A program made the position numbers and the translations under genes. Below are positions 1-7,049 of a stretch of DNA of 8,444 bases, in pieces. This DNA comes from Alphaproteobacteria bacterium (lineage in GTDB: Bacteria > Pseudomonadota > Alphaproteobacteria > Micavibrionales > UBA2020): assembly GCA_018971405.1 (NCBI GenBank), contig JAGXAX010000051.1, positions 1 through 8,444 on the forward strand, given 5' to 3'. The notes below the pieces were generated by a model. The model was not told where the DNA came from, ran no database searches, and saw nothing but the letters and a program-made list of their open reading frames with translations. Numbering within the stretch: position 1 is the stretch's first letter; the number at the start of each line of letters is the position of its first letter.

Positions 1-762
1 ACCGTCTCGGGCCTCCGCCTGAAGGACGTCAGGGCCTATTACAAAAAAGTGTTCCGTCCGGACATGACCACCATCGTCGTCATCGGAAAAGTCACCCCCG
101 CCGAAGCGAAGGCGGTGATCGGAAAATATTTCGGCGCGTGGAAGGCCGCGGGCCCCCAGCCTCCCGCCGTCCTGCCGCGCGTGCCCGACAATGCCCCCTC
201 CGCGACCGCCGTTCCGGACAAGAGCCGCGTTCAGGACGACGTCGTGCTGGCGGAAACGCTGCGGCTGAACCGCTTCAGCCCCGCCTACTATCCGCTCGAG
301 CTCGGCAATCATGTGCTGGGCGGCGGCTTCTACGCCACCCGCCTCTACCGCGACCTGCGCGAAAACGCCGGCCTTGCCTATTACGTCGATTCCTCGTTTG
401 AATTCGGGAAAAAGCGCGCGGTTTACATGATCAATTACGGGTGCGCCCCCGGAAACGTCGCCAAGGCGCGCGCCATCGTCATCCACGATCTGAAGCAGAT
501 GCGGGAGCGCCCCGTCAGCCCGCATGACCTGCGTCAGGCCAAGGCGATCTTGCTGCGGGAAATTCCCCTTGCGGAATCCAGCACCGAAAGCATCGCCCTG
601 AACCTCATTCACCGCTCGACCATCGGCCTGCCGCTGGACGAGCCGGAGATCGCGGCGCGGCACTACGTGAAACTCACCGCGCAGGACGTGCAAAAAGCCT
701 TCGCCGGATGGATCCGTCCGGACGGCCTCGCCGAAGTGACCGAAGGCGCGCCGCACGAATAA
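1..762 (+). CDS. M16 family (pitrilysin/insulinase-like) peptidase, C-terminal part, 5' end outside window
   Basis: The frame is open from base 1 and ends with TAA at 760-762, giving 253 visible residues; the start lies upstream of the window. The segment reads like the second half of an M16 zinc peptidase. It has a beta-strand with MTTIVVIGKV, then a family-typical LGGGF (about 316-330). After that comes LYRDLRENAGLAYYV, which holds the Arg (358-360) and the Tyr seven residues later (379-381) that contact substrate in M16 C-terminal domains. The zinc motif HxxEH sits in the N-terminal half of active members and would be outside the window, so I cannot tell an active protease from a catalytically dead partner subunit. 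Such proteins are usually exported and act in the periplasm, often as a pair of adjacent genes; neither point can be checked here. The gene converges on the permease gene with a 14-bp gap that has no obvious terminator. Confidence 0.86.
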   Translation, partial: TVSGLRLKDVRAYYKKVFRPDMTTIVVIGKVTPAEAKAVIGKYFGAWKAAGPQPPAVLPRVPDNAPSATAVPDKSRVQDDVVLAETLRLNRFSPAYYPLELGNHVLGGGFYATRLYRDLRENAGLAYYVDSSFEFGKKRAVYMINYGCAPGNVAKARAIVIHDLKQMRERPVSPHDLRQAKAILLREIPLAESSTESIALNLIHRSTIGLPLDEPEIAARHYVKLTAQDVQKAFAGWIRPDGLAEVTEGAPHE

Positions 763-776
763 CTCCCGCCCCGGTT

Positions 777-2147
777 TCAGCCCTCCGGCGCCGGAGCGGA
801 GACCGCGCGCTTCCGCCCGAGCCAGAGCGGGATCGCGCCGATCAGTATGCCGCCGATGCCCACGGCGTTGGTGAGCCGGTCGAACGTCGGGATGCTGTAG
901 AGCGCGATGAAGAACATGAAAAGGCCGCTCGCCGCGGGCCAGACGACGCGGGTGAGCGCGGGCGCGAAACCCGCCGACAGGCCGCGCCGGTAGCGCCACG
1001 CGCAGGCCAGCCCCGTCAGCCCGAGATAGAAGCAGATCTGGAAGCCGAGCGCCGTGATCGAGTCCTGCAGGATCACGTTGATCGTCGGCAGGCATGAGGA
1101 GGCCAACAAAAGAGCGAGGCCTCCCGCCCAGATGAGGAAGACGGCGACGTGCGGCGTTTGCCAGCGCGGATGCAGACGCGCGTAGCGCGGATGCAGCGCG
1201 CCCGCGCGGGCCTTCGCGAACAGCGTGCGCGTGAACTGCAAAATCTGCGTTTCCACCGTGCCCACCGTGGAAAGCAGGACGGCGACGATCGCCACGTAGC
1301 CCCACACGGGACCCAGCGTCTTGCGCGCGACGGCGAAGATGATGTTGGTGTTGTAATGCTGGATTTCCCCGTCCGTCAGACCCAGCAGCGTGATCGTGAT
1401 GAAGACCAGAAAAAACGCCATCAGGAACACCATCGACCAGAACGCCGCCCGCCCCGGCGTGCGGCGCCTGTCCTTGGTTTCCTCGCTTAAGTTCATCGTC
1501 ACGTCCCAGCCGTAATAGAAGAAGATCGCCACCAGGGCGCTGTTGGCGAAGAGCCGCGGCGTGAAGGCGAAGGGGTTGTACCAGCCCCAGCTGAACGGGC
1601 GGACGGGATGGGCGGGAAAAACCATGAACGACGCCGCGATGACCGCCAGCAAAACAAGCGCCTCGACGAGCGTCATCGCCACCTGCACGTAGCTCGTGAC
1701 CTTGATGCCCTTCACGACGACGGCGCTCACGAAGGTGAGCCAGAGCGCCGCGATGACCGTGACCCAATGCACGTCGTTCATCAGCGCGGGCCTGAAAATC
1801 AGCAGCGTGGCGTTGGCCGCGGGGATCATCGCCGAAACCATGAAGACGCAGCACAGCACCAGCAGCGCCCAGCCCGCGAAAAAGCCGGCCGTCCGCCCGA
1901 ACGCCAGGCTCACCCAGGAATAGGACGTGCCGGCGCTGGGAAGCTCGCGGTTCAGGTTGACGAAGGCGAACACGATCCCGAACATGACCAGCCCGCAGGC
2001 GAGGATGCCGGCGGGCGACAGCGTGCCCGCCGTATTGACGATCGTCGAGGTCGTGATCTCGATGCTGTAGGCGGGCGCCGTGCCCGCGATGCCCATGACG
2101 ATCGATTCCATGATCCCGAGCGAGTCCGCCTTGAGAGTGTCTTTCAT
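777..2147 (-). CDS. APC-superfamily amino acid/polyamine permease
   Basis: 456 residues, the usual length for this family, with about 12 hydrophobic segments and short loops. The N-terminus has a TM1 with GIAGTAPAYS (about 19-28), where APC transporters break the helix to bind the substrate backbone. A central FYYGWDVTMNLSEETKD stretch (about 210-226) is followed by RRRTPGRA; this TM6-to-loop signature (aromatic-GW...EETK, then RR.P) is characteristic of APC permeases. The protein should be an inner-membrane secondary importer or exchanger for an amino acid, amine or related compound; the substrate cannot be assigned. The ATG at 2147 is preferred because TM1 follows at the normal distance, but no good Shine-Dalgarno precedes it. 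The tail (APAPEG) is short and soluble. It is transcribed alone: the upstream neighbour is divergent and the downstream M16 gene is convergent. Confidence 0.9.
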   Translation of the reverse strand: MKDTLKADSLGIMESIVMGIAGTAPAYSIEITTSTIVNTAGTLSPAGILACGLVMFGIVFAFVNLNRELPSAGTSYSWVSLAFGRTAGFFAGWALLVLCCVFMVSAMIPAANATLLIFRPALMNDVHWVTVIAALWLTFVSAVVVKGIKVTSYVQVAMTLVEALVLLAVIAASFMVFPAHPVRPFSWGWYNPFAFTPRLFANSALVAIFFYYGWDVTMNLSEETKDRRRTPGRAAFWSMVFLMAFFLVFITITLLGLTDGEIQHYNTNIIFAVARKTLGPVWGYVAIVAVLLSTVGTVETQILQFTRTLFAKARAGALHPRYARLHPRWQTPHVAVFLIWAGGLALLLASSCLPTINVILQDSITALGFQICFYLGLTGLACAWRYRRGLSAGFAPALTRVVWPAASGLFMFFIALYSIPTFDRLTNAVGIGGILIGAIPLWLGRKRAVSAPAPEG

Positions 2148-2240
2148 CCGTCATCCCGATGCGCGGGCCCCGCAGCGCGGAGAGGGCATGGGCGCTGCAT
2201 GATGCCGGCGTCTCTGAAAATTCGTCATCGTCCTTCTGGC

Positions 2241-2268
2241 ATCATATCCGAAGCCGCCGATAAAACAA
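2241..2268 (-). promoter_or_regulatory. Candidate sigma70-type promoter for the APC permease
   Basis: On the minus strand TTGTTT (2268-2263) and TATGAT (2246-2241) are separated by 16 bp, in a locally AT-richer stretch about 95 bp upstream of the permease start. The -10 box matches TATAAT at five of six bases and the -35 box matches TTGACA at three of six. This is a pattern match only. Confidence 0.4.
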
Positions 2269-2329
2269 TCCGCAAGAAAAAAATTCGTGGAGCGGCGCGC
2301 CGGCCCGAGAAGTACATCATTTTACTCTC

Positions 2330-2357
2330 TTGACAGGCCATGCCGGCGTCATAAAGT
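2330..2357 (+). promoter_or_regulatory. Candidate sigma70-type promoter for the small His-rich protein gene
   Basis: A perfect -35 hexamer TTGACA (2330-2335) is followed after 16 bp by TAAAGT (2352-2357), which matches the -10 consensus at four of six bases. A transcript starting near 2364 would have a leader of about 45 bases before the ATG at 2411. The -35 is convincing and the -10 is mediocre. Confidence 0.5.
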
Positions 2358-2398
2358 TGTCCTGTCCGCGGCATTTCGCAGCGGACGCGTTCTTAACA

Positions 2399-2404
2399 AG
2401 GGAG
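2399..2404 (+). promoter_or_regulatory. Ribosome binding site fixing the start at 2411
   Basis: AGGGAG lies six bases before the ATG at 2411, an optimal Shine-Dalgarno arrangement. It decides against a longer reading from a TTG at 2330, which would overlap the -35 box and place 27 non-signal-like residues before the signal peptide. Confidence 0.8.
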
Positions 2405-2410
2405 AAGACC

Positions 2411-2677
2411 ATGAATAGACTGACCGGCGCGGCCATTGCCGCCGTTTTCGCGCTCTGCCTGACAGCGGCGCCCTGCGCCCATGCGGCAATGCACGGCGAA
2501 AAGCATCCGAAGATCAACGGTGCGATCTACAAACTGGAACATGCGAAGGAAGACCTGAACAAGGCCGCGCACGACTTTGGCGGCCACCGGGCGGCTGCCA
2601 TACAGCATATCGATGCCGCACTGGCCGAGCTCCATCAGGCTCTTGAATACGACGCGCACCACGACGACCATCACTAA
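2411..2677 (+). CDS. Small exported His-rich protein of unknown function
   Basis: 88 residues. Residues 1-25 form a clear Sec signal peptide: a basic N-terminus (MNR), an Ala/Leu-rich core and a likely cut after PCAHA. The mature part, about 63 residues, has 11 His and ends in HHDDHH. Its centre reads as two amphipathic helices, INGAIYKLEHAKEDLNKAAH and AAAIQHIDAALAELHQAL, joined by DFGGHR. From memory, short periplasmic proteins with this paired-helix and (H)DFGGHR layout recur across bacteria without a known function; I cannot name a family with certainty. The His/Asp tail could bind Zn, Cu or Ni, but that is inference. No mature Cys is present; both Cys (16 and 21) are in the signal peptide, and neither sits in a lipobox. 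The gene has its own promoter, Shine-Dalgarno site and terminator, so it is probably monocistronic, and it lies tail-to-tail with the efflux operon. Confidence 0.83.
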   Translation: MNRLTGAAIAAVFALCLTAAPCAHAAMHGEKHPKINGAIYKLEHAKEDLNKAAHDFGGHRAAAIQHIDAALAELHQALEYDAHHDDHH

Positions 2678-2693
2678 GCGCGCATGACCGACA

Positions 2694-2732
2694 AAAAAAC
2701 GCCGGCCTTCGCGCGTGAGGCCAGCGTTTTTT
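2694..2732. terminator. Bidirectional intrinsic terminator
   Basis: Arms at 2694-2708 and 2718-2732 form a 15-bp stem around a 9-base loop (2709-2717). The stem is flanked by an A-run on the left and a T-run on the right, so it can end transcription in both directions. It lies 16 bp after the small gene's stop codon. The single imperfection (2703 against 2723) is C-A in plus-strand RNA but a G-U wobble in minus-strand RNA, so the hairpin is slightly better for leftward transcripts, such as those leaving the RND operon. Confidence 0.88.
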
Positions 2733-2790
2733 CTTCCGTATCAGTCTTCGCCGCAGCCTTGCCGCGCCTCCCTCGGCCAAAAGACCGCAG

Positions 2791-2841
2791 CGTCTGCTAT
2801 ACATAACCACCCCTAAAAGGGCAGGGCAGAAAGAGCAGACG
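2791..2841. repeat. Nested inverted repeat directly before an ATG
   Basis: CGTCTGCT (2791-2798) and AGCAGACG (2834-2841) are a perfect 8-bp inverted repeat. They enclose a smaller CCCT/AGGG hairpin at 2811-2814 and 2818-2821. The right arm abuts the ATG at 2842. It could be an RNA structure of an insertion-sequence leader or chance; the long loop makes the outer stem weak by itself. Confidence 0.4.
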
Positions 2842-2934
2842 ATGAAGAGCCGATTTACTGAAGAAGAGATTACCCCGGCAAAAGCCATCGAAAGAGCGAG
2901 AGAGTGTACGTCGTCAGATAATTTTAGACACTGA
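2842..2934 (+). pseudogene. Probable remnant of an IS3-family OrfA transposase (N-terminus only)
   Basis: A 30-codon frame (ATG 2842, TGA 2932-2934) begins MKSRFTEEEI. IS3-family OrfA proteins typically begin MK(K/R)SRFTEEQI, before a helix-turn-helix. After about ten residues the resemblance stops: the usual continuation, with an Ala/Glu-rich helix and a CRKxGIS-type motif, is missing, and the frame closes. I read this as the 5' scrap of an insertion sequence left after deletion or recombination. No matching OrfB, terminal repeat pair or target duplication is visible. Ten matching residues is thin support; the alternative is a chance short frame. Confidence 0.42.
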
Positions 2935-2972
2935 GGGCAAGAATCGAAGGTGTAATTCCGCCCCATCTGTTT

Positions 2973-5900
2973 CTATTTTAACCGCCGCGCGAGATAAAGC
3001 GCAGGAATAAGGTTGGTGCTCAAGAGCGCGCTCCAGATCACGCCGCCCATGATTACGACGGCCAACCCTTGTTCTGGCGCCGCGCCTGCGCCGAGGCCGA
3101 GCGCCGTCGGCAGCATACCCAGCACCGCCGTCGTTGTGGTGAGCACAATCGGGCGGAGGCGGACGCGCACCGCTTCCTCGACCGCGGATTTGACGTCCAT
3201 GCCGTCCTTTTCGTTGCATCGCGCACGATAGAGCAGTACAATGCCGTGATTGAGGCTGACGCCAACGAGCGTGAGAAACGCTATCAACCCCGTGGCATTT
3301 AACCCTACGCCGCTGACAACCAGCGCCGCCGCGCCGCCTGTGAGCGCCAGCGGCATTTGCAGCAGCAGCAGGCCGGGCACAAGAAACCCCTCGAACTGAA
3401 GCGTCATGATGCCGGCCATGAGCGCCAGCGCGGCAACGAGCGCAGCAGCAAGGCTGAGCGCAGCCTGTTCAAGTTCAGGATACAATCCGCCGAAAGCGAT
3501 GCGATACCCTTGCGGAAGACTGATGCCTGACAATGCCCGTTTCGCCGCAGCGATGACGCTGCTCAGCGGTGCGGTCGGCGTGGCGAGGATGTCGAGCATG
3601 CGCGCGCCGTCAAGATGGCGGATCAGGTTCGGACGGCTGACGAGTTTCAGCTTCGCAAGCCCGCCGAGGGGCGTCCAGCCCCGCGGGGTATTAATGGGCA
3701 GTTGCGCCAACGCAAGCGGTGATTTTTGTGTCGCTCCGGCAAGGCGCACGTAAATCGCGAGCGGTACGTTGCCTGAGGGCACAAGCGCCGCCGTTTCGCC
3801 ATGGAGCAGCGGACGGATTTGCGCATTGAGATCGGCGGGCGTAAAATGTGCCGCCGCCAGCGCCGCGATGTCCGGCTTCACCTGAAGGGTGCTTACCGGA
3901 TAGGCATCGTTGTTGAAAACGTCGGCAAGCCCGGGCACACCGCGCAATCGCGCTGAGATTTTTGTCGCCAGTTTGCGCAACCCCATAATGCTATTGCCAA
4001 AGATGTGGAGAACGAATGGCTGCGGCAAGCCGGACAGGCTTTCTCCCGTTCGCTCGATCGTCGGCGTGTCTATACCCGCCTGCACGTCCATCATCCGGCT
4101 TTCTTTCAACAGGCGTTCACTGATAGCGTCGAGATTGTTGACATCGACGCCGGATTTCAGCGTGATCTGAATTTCTCCCGCGTAGGCGGGCTCCGTATAT
4201 GCTGTGTCCGAGGCCGAGCCGATGCGGGCGTAAACGTGATCGACCACGGGATCGGATTTCAGCTTGCGCGTGATATGATCGACGGCCGCGCGCGTATCTG
4301 CCAGAGATGTGCCGGGTGGCAGAGTAAAGCTTTCCAAGAGGACGCCTTCATTCGGCAACGGCAGAAAATTGACCGGAACGAACGCCAACCCCGCAAGGCT
4401 GGCAAACAAAAAGGCAACACAAGCGAAAAGGCTAAGGCGTGGCCGACGCACGACGGCATAAAACAATTTCTTATTCAAATGCCTCAATTTCGGCAGCAGC
4501 ACGCCTTCATTTTCCATATCACGTGTCTTGATAAAGCTTAGGCCCAGCGGAATCAGCGTCAGGGAAACAAAAAGTGACGCCAGCAGGGTGAACGCCATGG
4601 CAAGAGCGAAGGGAATGAAGAACAGCCCTGCAAGTCCGCCGACGGCGAGTAGTGGCAAAAAGACCGAAACGGTGGTAAGCGTGCCAGTGACATCAGGGCT
4701 GGCGATGTCCCGCAGACCCTCAGCCACGCTTTCCTCTCTTCCCGCGCCCCGCTCGCGGCGGTGCTGTATGCTATCAAGCACGATGATTGCGTCGTCGGCA
4801 AGCAGCCCGACGGCGACGGTAATCGCGCCGAGGGTAATAAGGTTGAGGCTCTGCCCCGCCGCATGCAGAAGGCCGACCCCCATGAGCAAGGACATGGGAA
4901 TGCTCAATGCCAGAAGCCAGACGCCGCGTCCCGCGCCGAACGCCAGTAATAACGCGCCTACGGCAAGAAAACCGCCAACGACAAGGTTGCGGCCCAGATC
5001 GCGGCCGATTAGATGCACCAGATAGCCTTGATCGTAGATGCGCACCCATTTGACGCCCTTCGGCAAAGCGCCCGCCGTCCCGGTCAGCGTCTTTTGCACC
5101 GCGCGGGTGACAAGCAGCGTGCCCGCATCCGGTTGTTTCAGGATCGTGAGCGCAACGGCGGGATGTCCATCGAGCAAGACAGCATTGTGCGTTGGCACGC
5201 CCGCCCGCACGATGCGCGTGACAGAGCCGAGCGGAATCATCCGTCCTTGCGCGTTCATCACGGGGATCGAGGCAAGCTCGCGTATATGCCGAGGCCAATT
5301 CTGTATTTCAATTGGTATGTCCTGATGACCTGCGCTGACGTACCCGCCAGAAACGGTCACGACAAACTTTTTTAAAGCCCGCATGATCGCTGGGATGGAA
5401 ATATTATATCTATGCATTGCCGCAAGATCTGGCTGTATCCACAGGGCTTCGCGTCCCGCACCGTAAACCTCGACCCGCTGCACGCCGGAAAGTGCGCGCA
5501 GCGCTGGCACGACATTGGCGCGAATGGCATTTTCGGCGTCCGCGGGCGCGACGGCAGCCGGAATGACAGCCGCATAGTCCGCCACTTCGTTGACGGCGTT
5601 TCCCATGATGTTCGCTTGCGGGCGCGCGTCAGGGGGGAGTTCTGCCCTTGCCCGGTCGATCGCTCCATTGACGGCAAGCAGATCGGCGGCCGACGGTGTA
5701 TCCGGCCGGAAACGCACATCGATTTCCACCGCGCCGCTGCCCATTACCGAACGCACGGAAGAAACGTCCGGCAGCGCAAGGATTCTACCTTCGAGCGGGC
5801 GCACGATTTCGGTTTCAAGGCCGGTCGCCGTCGCGCCAGGACGATGGGCGACGATGGATATCTGGGGAAAGTCGAACCGTGGCAGTACTTCGGCTGGCGT

Positions 5901-5984
5901 GACGAAAAGCGCATGCACGCCGTAAGCCGCGAGTGCGCCGTAGATCAGAAGCCAGAGCAAAGGACGGGAGAAAAGGCTCTTCAT
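2973..5984 (-). CDS. RND-family efflux pump, inner-membrane permease subunit
   Basis: 1003 residues, slightly short of the usual 1020-1050. The RND plan is complete. TM1 is at about 8-28, the first large periplasmic porter region at about 30-330, and TM2-TM6 at about 331-485. TM7 is at about 513-537, the second porter region at about 538-840, and TM8-TM12 at about 841-998. TM4 carries GLLADDAIIVLDS with Asp397-Asp398, equivalent to the proton-relay pair Asp407/408 of AcrB. TM10 reads VGVSLNHGIVLL: Asn912-His913 stand where AcrB has Lys940-Asn941 and where CusA has Glu-Phe. The VRLRPIVLTT...LGMLPTALG stretch (about 941-962) is a typical TM11 entry. It works as a proton-driven trimer exporting substrate through the adaptor and outer-membrane factor encoded just upstream. 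The substrate is unassigned: it has the double Asp of drug pumps but a TM10 core closer to heavy-metal pumps. It starts 12 bp after the adaptor's stop; its own Shine-Dalgarno is weak (AAAAAGAAC), which favours translational coupling. Confidence 0.97.
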   Translation of the reverse strand: MKSLFSRPLLWLLIYGALAAYGVHALFVTPAEVLPRFDFPQISIVAHRPGATATGLETEIVRPLEGRILALPDVSSVRSVMGSGAVEIDVRFRPDTPSAADLLAVNGAIDRARAELPPDARPQANIMGNAVNEVADYAAVIPAAVAPADAENAIRANVVPALRALSGVQRVEVYGAGREALWIQPDLAAMHRYNISIPAIMRALKKFVVTVSGGYVSAGHQDIPIEIQNWPRHIRELASIPVMNAQGRMIPLGSVTRIVRAGVPTHNAVLLDGHPAVALTILKQPDAGTLLVTRAVQKTLTGTAGALPKGVKWVRIYDQGYLVHLIGRDLGRNLVVGGFLAVGALLLAFGAGRGVWLLALSIPMSLLMGVGLLHAAGQSLNLITLGAITVAVGLLADDAIIVLDSIQHRRERGAGREESVAEGLRDIASPDVTGTLTTVSVFLPLLAVGGLAGLFFIPFALAMAFTLLASLFVSLTLIPLGLSFIKTRDMENEGVLLPKLRHLNKKLFYAVVRRPRLSLFACVAFLFASLAGLAFVPVNFLPLPNEGVLLESFTLPPGTSLADTRAAVDHITRKLKSDPVVDHVYARIGSASDTAYTEPAYAGEIQITLKSGVDVNNLDAISERLLKESRMMDVQAGIDTPTIERTGESLSGLPQPFVLHIFGNSIMGLRKLATKISARLRGVPGLADVFNNDAYPVSTLQVKPDIAALAAAHFTPADLNAQIRPLLHGETAALVPSGNVPLAIYVRLAGATQKSPLALAQLPINTPRGWTPLGGLAKLKLVSRPNLIRHLDGARMLDILATPTAPLSSVIAAAKRALSGISLPQGYRIAFGGLYPELEQAALSLAAALVAALALMAGIMTLQFEGFLVPGLLLLQMPLALTGGAAALVVSGVGLNATGLIAFLTLVGVSLNHGIVLLYRARCNEKDGMDVKSAVEEAVRVRLRPIVLTTTTAVLGMLPTALGLGAGAAPEQGLAVVIMGGVIWSALLSTNLIPALYLARRLK

Positions 5985-5996
5985 GTTGCGTTCTTT

Positions 5997-7049
5997 TTAA
6001 TCAGGCGGTTGATAACGGCTGGCAATGCCGCGGTGAAACAGGGCGTAGGCGTTGTCAGTGACGATGGAGGCGCCCGCATCCAGTCCGTTTTTGATGAATG
6101 TCCGCCAGCCGCGTGCGGGCCCAATCGTGACTTTGCGCTTTTGCAGTCCTTTGTCGTCCGTTTTCACCAGCACCCACCACTGCCCCCGGTCAAGAATAAG
6201 CGCACGCGTGGGCACGGCGATCATCTTTTGCTTCGTGCCGTCAAGCGTGACACTGCCGTAAGCGCCGTCCTGAAACTCTGTGTTTTTAGCGGCTAGCATC
6301 ATGCCGGTTGTTGTACCTCCGTCAGGTGAAATCGCGGCAAAGACGTTCCGGACGACGATAGGTTGGGATTTACCGCCGTCTGCGGGCGTGAAAACGCCCT
6401 GCATGCCGGCATGAATCATCTCCGCATCCGTGCCGTAGAACTCAGCCGTGAGCCACAGACTGTCGTCCGGCCTCAGCGTGAGGATGGTTTCTCCAGCGGA
6501 CACGCGTTCTCCGTTCGCCATGCCGCGTGCAAGAATTACACCATTCACAGGTGCTTTAATCTCAGACATATCCTTCAGTTTCTGTAAGTTCTCTTCTGCT
6601 GCGGTACGCGCTGCTTCTGCCGCCGCGAGGTCGCTTTTGGCGCGGGCGAGAGTCTGGCGCGTACCAAGACGGTCAGAGAGAGTTTTTTGGGCGATGGCAA
6701 GGAGCTGTTTCGCGGTATTCGCGCGGGCGTCTGCCGTCTTGACCGCGGCCGCGGCCTGCGCCATCTCAGCTTGCATTACCGCACCGCCGAGCGTGGCAAG
6801 CGGTTCTCCGGCGTGCACGCGATCGCCGGGAACGGCTTCCAGTACCGTGACAGTTCCCGCCGCCCCCGCGCGCACGCGCAAGATGGAGATAGGCGACACG
6901 CGGGCATAAGCTGTAAAGTGCGGCGTCAGTGTTTGTTCCCGCGCCAGGGCTGTTTGTATAAGGTCAGACGTATCGTCTGCGCGGGCGATGTGCGCCATGC
7001 TGAAACAGACGATCATCGCGATGTAAAGGACAAGGTGGTTAATGCGCAT
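5997..7049 (-). CDS. RND efflux periplasmic adaptor (membrane fusion protein, HlyD/AcrA type)
   Basis: 350 residues. A Sec signal peptide (1-24, cut after HIARA) has no lipobox Cys, so the protein should be soluble or held by its partners rather than lipidated as AcrA is. In order: first half of the lipoyl domain (about 57-90, with GTVTVLEAVPGDRVHAGEPL); an Ala/Lys/Glu-rich antiparallel coiled-coil hairpin (about 91-160); second lipoyl half (about 161-192, with IKAPVNGVI and G(E)RVSAGE); beta-barrel domain (about 198-270); and membrane-proximal domain (about 275-340, with AVPTRALI). It bridges the RND pump and the outer-membrane factor and is needed for assembly. No His/Met-rich N-terminal metal-binding segment of the CusB kind is seen. 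Its ATG lies inside the last codons of the outer-membrane factor gene (11-bp overlap), so translation is probably coupled. Confidence 0.95.
   Translation of the reverse strand: MRINHLVLYIAMIVCFSMAHIARADDTSDLIQTALAREQTLTPHFTAYARVSPISILRVRAGAAGTVTVLEAVPGDRVHAGEPLATLGGAVMQAEMAQAAAAVKTADARANTAKQLLAIAQKTLSDRLGTRQTLARAKSDLAAAEAARTAAEENLQKLKDMSEIKAPVNGVILARGMANGERVSAGETILTLRPDDSLWLTAEFYGTDAEMIHAGMQGVFTPADGGKSQPIVVRNVFAAISPDGGTTTGMMLAAKNTEFQDGAYGSVTLDGTKQKMIAVPTRALILDRGQWWVLVKTDDKGLQKRKVTIGPARGWRTFIKNGLDAGASIVTDNAYALFHRGIASRYQPPD

Larger units (their letters stand above)
2733..2972. other. Gene-free spacer between terminator and RND gene, with mobile-element traces
   Basis: About 240 bp with no intact gene. 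It is visibly less GC-rich than most of the window in its right half (2840-2972). It contains the inverted repeat at 2791-2841 and the IS3 OrfA-like fragment at 2842-2934, described separately. The minus-strand transcript of the RND operon must cross this region before reaching the terminator at 2694-2732; I see no closer terminator after the RND stop codon. Confidence 0.6.

Noticed and set aside
783..796. 14-bp perfect palindrome CTCCGGCGCCGGAG near the convergent peptidase/permease ends
   Set aside because: It lies within the permease C-terminal codons and has no T-run after it on either side, so I do not call it a terminator.
1608..2333. 241-codon plus-strand open frame over the permease 5' half and its upstream region
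   Set aside because: Extreme Arg/Asp/His content typical of an antisense shadow; it runs through the candidate promoters.
2202..2350. Direct repeat of ATGCCGGCGTC at 2202-2212 and 2340-2350 in the divergent intergenic region
   Set aside because: Only 11 bp, and its ATGCCGGC core recurs elsewhere in the window (for example near 3407 and 6403), so it is weak as an operator pair.
2330..2410. Longer start (TTG at 2330) for the small His-rich protein
   Set aside because: It would overlap the TTGACA box and put a non-signal extension before a perfect signal peptide; the ATG at 2411 has an ideal Shine-Dalgarno.
2514..2966. 150-codon minus-strand open frame spanning the terminator and spacer
   Set aside because: It reads straight through a strong terminator and the antisense of the small exported protein; no coherent protein features.
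5412..6296. 294-codon plus-strand open frame opposite the RND and adaptor genes
   Set aside because: It crosses two well-supported genes, is rich in Arg/His/Cys with no recognisable fold or ribosome site, and is the expected antisense shadow in GC-rich DNA.
6402..6413. 12-bp palindrome CATGCCGGCATG
   Set aside because: Entirely inside the adaptor coding sequence (His-Ala-Gly-Met codons) and single-copy; probably chance.
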